From the NCBI GenBank assembly GCA_947628005.1, contig CANQYI010000004.1, positions 144,042-192,475 on the forward strand: a stretch of 48,434 nt of DNA, in the 5' to 3' direction. The stretch's first letter is position 1; every line of letters begins with the position of its first letter. A program made the position numbers and the translations under genes. Below the pieces are notes generated by a model. The model saw nothing but the letters and a program-made list of their open reading frames with translations, did not search any database and had not been told where the DNA came from. This DNA is from an uncultured Clostridia bacterium (GTDB taxonomy: Bacteria > Bacillota > Clostridia > TANB77 > CAG-465). This document shows positions 42,836-48,434 of the stretch, piece by piece.

Positions 42836-43573
42836 ATGAAGAAAACAGTTTTAATTACAGGTGCTGCAAAGGGAATTGGTAGAGCAATAGCAATTAAATT
42901 TTCAAAACTTGATTATAAAGTAGTAATAAATTACAATAAATCTTATGAACTTGCAAAACAATTACAAAGTGAATTATTGAAAGAAAATAAAGATATATAT
43001 ATATGCAAGGCAGATATTACAAAAAAAGAAGAAATTGAAAACCTAGTAAATTTTACTTTGGAAAAATGTGGTTCAATAGATGTTCTTGTAAATAATGCAG
43101 GAATAAGTAAAGCAAATTTATTTATAGAAGATAGTATCGATGAAATGAATGAAATAATAGCAGTAAATCTTATGGGAACATTAAATGTTACACAAACAGT
43201 CCTAAAAAAATATATGATAAATAAAAAGGACGGCGCAATAATAAATTTATCATCAATTTGGGGAATAACAGGTGCATCATGTGAAGTAATGTATTCTACT
43301 ACAAAAGCAGCTATAATTGGCTTTACAAAGTCACTTGCAAAAGAAATTGGACCATCAAATATTAGAGTAAATACAGTGGCACCTGGGTTTATAATGACAG
43401 ATATGACTTCAAATTATACACAAGAAGAAATTAATGACTTTAAGAGTAAAATACCATTAGATAGAGTAGGAAATACTGATGATATAGCAGGTGTAGTAAC
43501 TTTTTTAGCTAGTGATGATGCTTCTTATATCACAGGACAGGTAATAAGTCCAAATGGTGGTGTTGTAATATAA
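42836..43573 (+). CDS. Short-chain dehydrogenase/reductase, FabG-like
   Basis: Rossmann-fold NAD(P)H reductase of 245 residues: VLITGAAKGIGRAIA (TGxxxGIG), NNAG, a catalytic Ser in INLSSIWG, and YSTTK (YxxxK), then RVNTVAPGFIMTDMT. Best resembles 3-oxoacyl-ACP reductase, but no other fatty-acid genes are near, so the substrate is open. SD AGGGGG. A strong terminator follows. Confidence 0.9.
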   Translation: MKKTVLITGAAKGIGRAIAIKFSKLDYKVVINYNKSYELAKQLQSELLKENKDIYICKADITKKEEIENLVNFTLEKCGSIDVLVNNAGISKANLFIEDSIDEMNEIIAVNLMGTLNVTQTVLKKYMINKKDGAIINLSSIWGITGASCEVMYSTTKAAIIGFTKSLAKEIGPSNIRVNTVAPGFIMTDMTSNYTQEEINDFKSKIPLDRVGNTDDIAGVVTFLASDDASYITGQVISPNGGVVI

Positions 43574-43608
43574 AAATTGAGCTTAAATTTTTTAAGCTCA
43601 ATTTTTTT
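43573..43608 (+). terminator. Bidirectional terminator between convergent genes
   Basis: AAAATTGAGCTTAAA (43573-43587) pairs with TTTAAGCTCAATTTT (43591-43605), 15 bp perfect, with T-runs on both strands. It overlaps the end of the minus-strand gene at 43598. Confidence 0.9.
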
Positions 43609-43816
43609 CTTTATTAAATTTTTCCCATTCCTTCAATTTCATTTTATATTCCAACATCTGACACAAATATTTATAGTACATATATTGTTGTTCATAATAC
43701 ATTGCAGGATTCATCGTTTCTGCAGGTGGCATATCTGGCATAGCTTGAGGCATCTGATTTGTCATAGGTGGAATATTAAAATTATAAGGATCAAAAAAAG
43801 GTTGATTTTTTTCCAT
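43598..43816 (-). CDS. Met/Pro/Tyr-rich mini-protein, possibly spore-associated
   Basis: 72 residues. The first half is Pro/Met/Asn-rich and probably disordered (MTNQMPQAMPDMPPAE). The middle is Tyr-rich (YYEQQYMYYKYL) and the end is a charged helix (LKEWEKFNKEKN). An excellent SD (AGGAGG, minus strand) precedes ATG and the terminator lies at its end, so it is very likely expressed. Composition resembles small coat-associated proteins, and ylbJ lies just upstream on the same strand; the link is inference. Not recognised as a named family. Confidence 0.7.
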   Translation of the reverse strand: MEKNQPFFDPYNFNIPPMTNQMPQAMPDMPPAETMNPAMYYEQQYMYYKYLCQMLEYKMKLKEWEKFNKEKN

Positions 43817-43851
43817 AATTTCCTCCTAAAAATGTATAAAAAATATTATTA

Positions 43852-43886
43852 GGGTAAAAATACTAATGTAAACATTAAGTTTACCC
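43852..43886 (-). promoter_or_regulatory. Leader with two competing hairpins before the mini-protein gene
   Basis: The + strand segment GTTTAC (43879-43884) can pair with GTAAAC (43868-43873), or, as TTTACCC (43880-43886), with GGGTAAA (43852-43858). The two pairings exclude each other. Read on the minus strand the second is followed by an A/T stretch with TTTTTT, so an attenuator is conceivable. Confidence 0.35.
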
Positions 43887-43898
43887 CCCTTCTTTAAG

Positions 43899-43931
43899 AC
43901 AGTAGTCAATTTTTAAGGCTACTGTTTTTTT
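43899..43931 (+). terminator. Plus-strand terminator-like hairpin at the 3' end of ylbJ
   Basis: ACAGTAG (43899-43905) pairs with CTACTGT (43919-43925), followed by seven T on the plus strand. There is no plus-strand gene just upstream, so it may block antisense readthrough into ylbJ. Confidence 0.45.
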
Positions 43932-45090
43932 GATTGCTTTTAAAAAATATATTACTAAATAATAAGTATATTAAAAAAAGTAAAGCAATTATTAACAATA
44001 TATTAAAATAATTAAGTCTAATAATACTTTTTATATTTAATAAAATATATGATATTAAGAAAGATAATATTCCTTGCAATAATTTAAATTTTATAATGTA
44101 AAAAATTGAAAAATTAAATTGTGATATAGTTGAATGTATTTGAGCTATAATAGAAAACCCACTAAATCCTAAAGAAAAAGATATTAAGCATACTTTCATT
44201 ATATATGAATAATCACTTAAGAAAATATTTCTACTTCCACTAGTCATTTCTAATATTGCAGAAATTAAACATCTTATTTTAAAATCAACACCTAATTGTG
44301 CTAGGAAAAAATCTAAAGTATTAAATATTAAATTAAAAATAACCAAAAATCCAAATATTAAACTTAGACTTTTTAATGTATTAATGATACTACTTTTTAT
44401 TATTTCCATAAAATTTGTATTTTCTTTATTATTTATTACTTTTTTATCATAATTTTCTTTATAAAATGTCTTTTCCTCTTCTTTTAAAATTCTATATTTC
44501 TTTTCCAATTTTGTATTTTTTTTATTCAAAAACTTTAAATTATTGCGATTTTCGTGTATAATTAGATTATCATCAATGTTATTAGACATAATACCAATTA
44601 TTATTGAACTTAAATAGTGAGAAATAAGTATTAAAAATCCAATTTTAACATTATTAAATAATCCAATTCCAATTGTTGAAATAATAAAAGCTGGATTGCA
44701 ATTATTTGTAAACTTTAAAAGGTAGTTTGCAATCTTTTTTGATATTTTTCCTTGTTTATATAAATTATTTATTGCTGTTGCACCCATTGGAAATCCACAT
44801 AAAAATCCTGTTATTACTGCTATGTAAGCATTGCATGGAATTCTAAATAAAGTAGATATACTTTTTCCTAAATGTCTGCATACTGTATTAATAATTTCAG
44901 TGTTTAAAATAATTTCAGTAAATAAAATAAATGGAAAAAGAGATGGCAATACTTGTTTTTCAAAAATATCTATGCTTGTCGACACAGAATTAAAATTAGA
45001 TTCTGAAAGAAATAAAAGAATGCATAAAGTAGTAAAAAAAATTGATATCTTAAGAATTTGTTTTAATTTGACTGTAATAAATAAATTCAT
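43906..45090 (-). CDS. ylbJ: Sporulation integral membrane protein YlbJ
   Basis: 394 residues with about eight membrane segments. Family-typical blocks are FEKQVLPSLFPFILFTEII, then FRIPCNAYIAVITGFLCGFP with MGATAINNL, and FTNNCNPAFIISTIGIG, which belong to the nucleoside-recognition (Gate) type domain. A long charged cytoplasmic loop (about 180-230) separates the halves. Required for spore formation in Bacillus; substrate unknown. Start at 45090 with AGGTG upstream; divergent from the methyltransferase gene. Confidence 0.87.
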   Translation of the reverse strand: MNLFITVKLKQILKISIFFTTLCILLFLSESNFNSVSTSIDIFEKQVLPSLFPFILFTEIILNTEIINTVCRHLGKSISTLFRIPCNAYIAVITGFLCGFPMGATAINNLYKQGKISKKIANYLLKFTNNCNPAFIISTIGIGLFNNVKIGFLILISHYLSSIIIGIMSNNIDDNLIIHENRNNLKFLNKKNTKLEKKYRILKEEEKTFYKENYDKKVINNKENTNFMEIIKSSIINTLKSLSLIFGFLVIFNLIFNTLDFFLAQLGVDFKIRCLISAILEMTSGSRNIFLSDYSYIMKVCLISFSLGFSGFSIIAQIHSTISQFNFSIFYIIKFKLLQGILSFLISYILLNIKSIIRLNYFNILLIIALLFLIYLLFSNIFFKSNQKNSSLKN

Positions 45091-45134
45091 ATTAATTTAC
45101 ACCTAATAATTTTTATGAAAGAAGGAGAAAAAAT

Positions 45135-46007
45135 ATGCGATATAATAAGAATTTTAAAGATTATGAACTATTAGATATGGCAAATGGTCAAAAATTAGAA
45201 AAATGGGGAAAGTATATATTGATAAGACCAGATCCTCAAATTCTTTGGAAAAACAAAATGTTTCCAGAGTTATGGAATAAGGCACATGCTAAATATATAA
45301 GAAGTAATACTGGTGGAGGATATTGGGAAAAATTAAAGAATATGGAAGATAATTGGCAAATAAATTATAAGGATTTAGTATTTAATTTAAAGCCAATGGG
45401 ATTTAAACATACAGGACTTTTTCCAGAACAAGCCGTAAATTGGGATTTTATATACGATAAAATAAAACAAAGAACGGACATGAATAAGGAAGTAAATGTA
45501 TTAAATTTATTTGCATATACTGGTGGAGCAACACTTGCTTGTAGCAAAGCTGGAGCTTTTGTATGTCATGTTGATTCATCACAGGGAATGACAAATTGGG
45601 CAAAAGAAAATTTAAAATCTAGTAATATGGAAAATAATAAAGTTAGATTTATAGTAGATGATGTTGTAAAATTTGTTTCTAGGGAAATAAGAAGAAATAA
45701 TAAGTATGATGTTATAATAATGGATCCACCATCTTATGGAAGAGGAAAAAATAAAGAAGTATGGTCTATAGAAAAAGATTTATTTGATTTATTAGAATTA
45801 TGTAGTAAATTATTAAGTGATAATCCTTTGTGCGTACTTATTAACACTTATACAGGTGGTTTGTCAGGAACTATAATTATGAACATGGCAAATATGATAT
45901 TTAAGAAAAATAATGTAAAAAAAGTAAGTTTTGATGAAATAGGCATAAAACAAAAAAATACTGATATCTTTTTACCATGTGGTATCACTACTATATGTGA
46001 ATTTTAG
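45135..46007 (+). CDS. Class I SAM-dependent methyltransferase, RlmI-like (rRNA type)
   Basis: 290 residues. The catalytic half has motif I VLNLFAYTGGATLACSKAGA, the acidic loop HVDSSQGMTNWAKEN and motif IV MDPPSYGRG, as in the Methyltrans_SAM family of rRNA m5C enzymes such as RlmI. The N-terminal part (about 1-100) is a small beta domain (KWGKYILIRPDPQILW) without the PUA domain of full-length RlmI. The probable target is 23S rRNA, by family. SD AAGGAG. Confidence 0.88.
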   Translation: MRYNKNFKDYELLDMANGQKLEKWGKYILIRPDPQILWKNKMFPELWNKAHAKYIRSNTGGGYWEKLKNMEDNWQINYKDLVFNLKPMGFKHTGLFPEQAVNWDFIYDKIKQRTDMNKEVNVLNLFAYTGGATLACSKAGAFVCHVDSSQGMTNWAKENLKSSNMENNKVRFIVDDVVKFVSREIRRNNKYDVIIMDPPSYGRGKNKEVWSIEKDLFDLLELCSKLLSDNPLCVLINTYTGGLSGTIIMNMANMIFKKNNVKKVSFDEIGIKQKNTDIFLPCGITTICEF

Positions 46008-46009
46008 AC

Positions 46010-46038
46010 TTTACAAATTCTTATAAATATGTTAAAAT
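46010..46038 (+). promoter_or_regulatory. Candidate promoter for rpoZ
   Basis: TTTACA (46010-46015), 17-bp spacer, TAAAAT (46033-46038). This puts the RNA start near 46045, after the in-frame ATG at 46043, which supports the start at 46070. Confidence 0.5.
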
Positions 46039-46069
46039 TATAATGTTATTTGAAAGGGGATTTTATTTT

Positions 46070-46336
46070 ATGTTATCAGATCCAAATGTAAAAAAAATAA
46101 TGCCAAAAGTTGGAAATAGATATGAGGTTGCTTTAGCAATAGCTAAAAGAGCTAGAGAAATAGCACAAAAAAGATACGAAGAAAATGATCCTGATATTAA
46201 GGATCCAGTTGATATAGCTGCTACTGAAATAGCAGAAGAAAAAGCATTTGTAAAAAAAGATGGAAAGTATGTTGTAGAACCAGTATTAGACGAAGATGAT
46301 TCTACAGAGGAAGAAAAAAATATAGTTAAGGAGTAG
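46070..46336 (+). CDS. rpoZ: RNA polymerase omega subunit
   Basis: 88 residues. The conserved core GNRYEVALAIAKRAREIAQKR and DPVDIAATEIAEEKAFVK match the omega family; an acidic tail follows. The start is ATG 46070 after GAAAGGGGA. The usual partner gmk is absent; a CMP-kinase-like gene follows after 5 nt. Confidence 0.88.
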   Translation: MLSDPNVKKIMPKVGNRYEVALAIAKRAREIAQKRYEENDPDIKDPVDIAATEIAEEKAFVKKDGKYVVEPVLDEDDSTEEEKNIVKE

Positions 46337-46341
46337 TATTT

Positions 46342-46902
46342 ATGGTTAAAAAGCATATTATTACTATAGCGGGAGATCATGCTAGTGGTCAAGGAACATT
46401 GTCAGATAAATTGCATGAAAGATTAGGTTATGAAATATATAGAAATGGTCAGTATATAAGACAACTTGCAAAAAGTATGGGAATGTCAATAATAAAATTT
46501 CAAGAATATCTAGATGAACACGAAGAATTAGATAGAGAAATTGAAAAGAAAGCTAGTGAATATGCTAATACTCATGACAATTTAATAATAGATGCAAAAT
46601 TAGGGTGGTATTCTGTGCCAAATTCCTTTAAAGTATATTTAAAGGTAAATATTGATGTTGCAGCTTTAAGAATTTTTCATGATGAAAAAAGGAAAGACAC
46701 AGAGAAGTCCAATTCTATAGACGAAGTAAAACAAAAGATAGTTTATAGGTATAATGAAGAAAGTACAAGATGGTTTAAAACTTATGGAATAAAAAGAGAA
46801 GATATGTCAAATTATGATTTAATAATTGATACAACTCATATTACACCAGATGAAGTTTGTGATGAGGTAATAAAAGCTTATCAAGAGTGGTTAAAAAAAT
46901 AA
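46342..46902 (+). CDS. Cytidylate kinase-like protein with altered P-loop
   Basis: 186 residues resembling archaeal-type CMP kinases: IITIAGDHASGQGTLSDKL at the N terminus, NGQYIRQLAKSMGMSIIKFQ, HEELDREIEKKA, and the end pattern YRYNEESTRWFKTYGI with SNYDLIIDTT. The P-loop reads GDHASGQGT: Gln17 replaces the Walker A Lys and Gly18 the following Thr. The nucleotide-binding Arg of the usual GRL is Lys (DAKLGW). It may be inactive, act by another mode, or belong to a subfamily without the Lys (some cytidylate-kinase-like families read GSGG there). SD AAGGAG. Confidence 0.8.
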   Translation: MVKKHIITIAGDHASGQGTLSDKLHERLGYEIYRNGQYIRQLAKSMGMSIIKFQEYLDEHEELDREIEKKASEYANTHDNLIIDAKLGWYSVPNSFKVYLKVNIDVAALRIFHDEKRKDTEKSNSIDEVKQKIVYRYNEESTRWFKTYGIKREDMSNYDLIIDTTHITPDEVCDEVIKAYQEWLKK

Positions 46903-46905
46903 AGA

Positions 46906-46954
46906 AAGGTGGTGTATAAGATAATAAAATATTTTTATTTTATTATCTTACTTT
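46906..46954 (+). promoter_or_regulatory. SD, 15-bp hairpin and start codon arrangement before the phosphohexomutase gene
   Basis: A strong SD (AAGGTGGTG, 46906-46914) is followed by TAAGATAATAAAATA (46917-46931), TTTT loop, and TATTTTATTATCTTA (46936-46950), a perfect 15-bp hairpin. The ATG is at 46955 with no SD of its own. Folding leaves about 8 nt between SD core and ATG, against 42 nt when unfolded. Confidence 0.6.
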
Positions 46955-48334
46955 ATGCAAATTACTAGGGATATTAATCCACATATTTTTAGAGGATATG
47001 ATATAAGAGGTATATATAATGAAGATTTATTTGAAAGCACTGCATATACAATAGGAAAGGCATATGGTACATATTTAAAACAAAATATAGGTGCAGATAA
47101 AGTTATTATTGGAGAAGATAACAGATTATCTTCTCCATGTCTTGCGAAGGCTTTAATTGACGGTGTATTATCTACAGGTGTTAATGTTATATATTTAGGT
47201 GTAGTTACAAGTCCTATGTTGTATTTTGCAAATGAAATATATAATATACATGCAGGAATAATGGTAACAGCAAGTCATAATCCAAAGGAATATAATGGAT
47301 TTAAAATTGCTTTCGATGAAAAAGGAGAAATATGTGGAAACGAAATAGCAGAATTTAGAGATTTCGTTCATGATGCTGATTTTATTGAAGGTCAAGGAAA
47401 TTTAGAAACAGTAGACATAAAAGATAGATATGTCGATATGTTAGTATCAAAATTTAATTTTAATAAAAAACTTAAAGTAGTTGTAGATGCAGGAAATGGT
47501 ACTTCATCAATAATAGTTAGAGATATTTTTGATAGATTAAATTTGGATGTAACATATATATTTTGTGATAGTGATCCAAATTTCCCAAATCATCATCCAG
47601 ATCCTGCAGAAGCAGAAAATATGGTTGATTTACAAAAGAAAGTAGCAGAAATTGGAGCAGATATAGGTATTGCATTTGATGGTGATGCAGATAGAGTAGG
47701 ATGCGTAGATAATGAAGGAAAAGTTATTTCTAGTGATTATTACATGGCAATAATGAGTAAATATATACTTCCTACTATAGAAAAAAAAGGAATTATGTTT
47801 GATGTAAGTTGTTCTAAGACATTATCAGATGAAATAAGAAAAAATGGAGGAGATCCTAAAGTATATAAAACTGGTAATTCATATATAAAAAGAGAAATGT
47901 TAAAAGAGGGCTTATTGTTTGGTGGAGAGATATCAGGACATACATTTTTTAAAGATAAATTTTATGGATTTGATGATGGTATATATGCAGGATTAAGAAT
48001 GATTGAAGTAATTGATAATGAAACTAGAAAATTATCAGAAATTGAGTCAACTTTAAAAAAATATTATTCTACACCTGTGTTAAAAATATCTGTATCAGAG
48101 GAAAGTAAAGCAAAAGTAGTAGAAAAAGTAAAAGAATATTGTATTAATAAAGGTTATAATACTTCTACAATAGATGGAGCAAGACCAGAATTTGATGATG
48201 GATTTGCTATTATAAGGATGTCAAATACTAGTCCAAAACTTACAATTAGATTTGAAGCTGAAACAGAAGATAGGCTTGAAGAAATGAAAAATGAATTCTT
48301 AACATTAGTAGAAAAGTTAATAAAAGAAGTCTAG
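46955..48334 (+). CDS. Phosphomannomutase/phosphoglucomutase
   Basis: Alpha-D-phosphohexomutase interconverting hexose 1- and 6-phosphates, feeding sugar-nucleotide synthesis. Four family loops: the phosphoserine loop TASHNPKEYNG (S107), the Mg loop FDGDADR, the sugar loop GGEISGH and the phosphate-binding RMSNTSPKLTIRFEA. FRGYDIRGIYNEDL at the N terminus is standard, so the ATG at 46955 is right even though it lacks a nearby SD. 459 residues, complete. It would supply glucose-1-P to RmlA and to UDP-glucose synthesis. Confidence 0.94.
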   Translation: MQITRDINPHIFRGYDIRGIYNEDLFESTAYTIGKAYGTYLKQNIGADKVIIGEDNRLSSPCLAKALIDGVLSTGVNVIYLGVVTSPMLYFANEIYNIHAGIMVTASHNPKEYNGFKIAFDEKGEICGNEIAEFRDFVHDADFIEGQGNLETVDIKDRYVDMLVSKFNFNKKLKVVVDAGNGTSSIIVRDIFDRLNLDVTYIFCDSDPNFPNHHPDPAEAENMVDLQKKVAEIGADIGIAFDGDADRVGCVDNEGKVISSDYYMAIMSKYILPTIEKKGIMFDVSCSKTLSDEIRKNGGDPKVYKTGNSYIKREMLKEGLLFGGEISGHTFFKDKFYGFDDGIYAGLRMIEVIDNETRKLSEIESTLKKYYSTPVLKISVSEESKAKVVEKVKEYCINKGYNTSTIDGARPEFDDGFAIIRMSNTSPKLTIRFEAETEDRLEEMKNEFLTLVEKLIKEV

Positions 48335-48347
48335 ATTATGTAATTTT

Positions 48348-48392
48348 AAAGTTCAAAATGTTTTGATATAATCAAATTTTTTGAACTTTTTA
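48348..48392 (+). terminator. Terminator-like hairpin after the phosphohexomutase gene
   Basis: AAAGTTCAAAA (48348-48358) pairs with TTTTGAACTTT (48379-48389). Inside the loop a second small stem TTTGAT/ATCAAA (48362-48376) can form. Confidence 0.65.
48364..48372 (+). promoter_or_regulatory. Extended -10 element inside the terminator loop
   Basis: TGATATAAT, the same nine bases as at four other promoter sites in this window. It could start transcription of a gene beyond the window edge. No good -35 box (TTTTAA at 48344). Confidence 0.4.
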
Positions 48393-48434
48393 CATAGCAT
48401 TAAAAAGGCGTTAGACATCAAATCCGACAGGTGC
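48393..48434 (+). other. Unassigned end of window with raised GC
   Basis: No open frame of use. The last 28 or so bases (around GGCGTTAGACATCAAATCC) are much richer in G and C than the surrounding intergenic DNA. They could begin an RNA gene, a repeat or a transferred segment. Confidence 0.3.

Noticed and set aside
43577-43852. Plus-strand frame of 91 codons opposite the Met/Pro-rich gene
   Set aside because: It runs through a strong terminator and has no SD; His/Phe/Ile-rich antisense artefact.
44831-45106. Plus-strand frame of 91 codons opposite ylbJ
   Set aside because: Antisense to a well-supported membrane protein gene and without SD.

Overview
The window comes from an AT-rich, endospore-forming Firmicute, most likely an uncultured Clostridia-type fermenter. 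Three things suggest this: sporulation genes (spoIVB, spoVS, ylbJ), a complete rod-shape set (mreB-mreC-mreD-mrdA, rodA), and acetate-forming fermentation genes (pta-ackA). TGA is used as a stop and TGG as Trp, so the genetic code looks standard. Shine-Dalgarno (SD) sequences are strong, and consensus -35/-10 boxes with 17-bp spacers recur. I saw no rRNA, tRNA, CRISPR array, insertion sequence or prophage, and no gene-free stretch longer than 300 bases.

Layout. 1-3.6 kb: the end of a probable prkC, then rsgA, a ribulose-phosphate epimerase fused to an AlkD-type DNA glycosylase domain, and pfkA. 3.7-7.1 kb: a small membrane protein, spoIVB, a divergent Fe/Mn superoxide dismutase and a sporulation-type D,D-carboxypeptidase. 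7.2-12.5 kb: three unrecognised exported or membrane proteins (one a putative metallopeptidase), a radical-SAM relative that has lost its cluster cysteines, and smpB. 12.5-13.9 kb: a minus-strand operon of three small Cys-rich proteins behind a sigma-K-like promoter, divergent from spoVS. 14-20.5 kb: a membrane-anchored solute-binding-like protein, pta, ackA and two metallopeptidases. 20.5-28 kb: a small gene of foreign composition, rodA, a prepilin-like pair, dus, ylmH, mtaB and a CapA-like protein. 27.9-33.4 kb: the DUF4321-radC-mreBCD-mrdA cell-shape block. 33.5-39.9 kb: dTDP-rhamnose synthesis (rmlD, an rmlA-rmlC fusion, rmlB), a polysaccharide deacetylase, a glycosyltransferase and galE. 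40-42.8 kb: a gene of clearly higher GC and a two-gene coiled-coil operon, all unrecognised. 42.8-48.4 kb: an SDR reductase, a Met/Pro-rich mini-protein, ylbJ, an rRNA-type methyltransferase, rpoZ, a CMP-kinase-like protein and a phosphohexomutase.

How the genes fit together. The mre/mrdA/rodA/carboxypeptidase genes build and trim the peptidoglycan side wall. The rml/galE/phosphohexomutase/glycosyltransferase genes supply and attach surface sugars. pfkA, pta and ackA cover part of glycolysis and acetate formation. The sporulation genes are scattered rather than clustered.

Most interesting signals: (1) the RPE-AlkD fusion with AlkD catalytic residues kept; (2) the Cys-rich operon with a near-perfect sigma-K promoter; (3) a 15-bp hairpin between a strong SD and the phosphohexomutase start, which when folded gives about 8 nt of spacing; (4) radC with no AUG/GUG/UUG start at its N terminus, apparently starting at AUA in an ATAA overlap; (5) a probable leaderless ylmH mRNA; (6) enzyme homologues missing key residues (radical SAM, CapA, CMP kinase); (7) two or three patches of foreign base composition. 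All calls come from reading the sequence; no database search was run.
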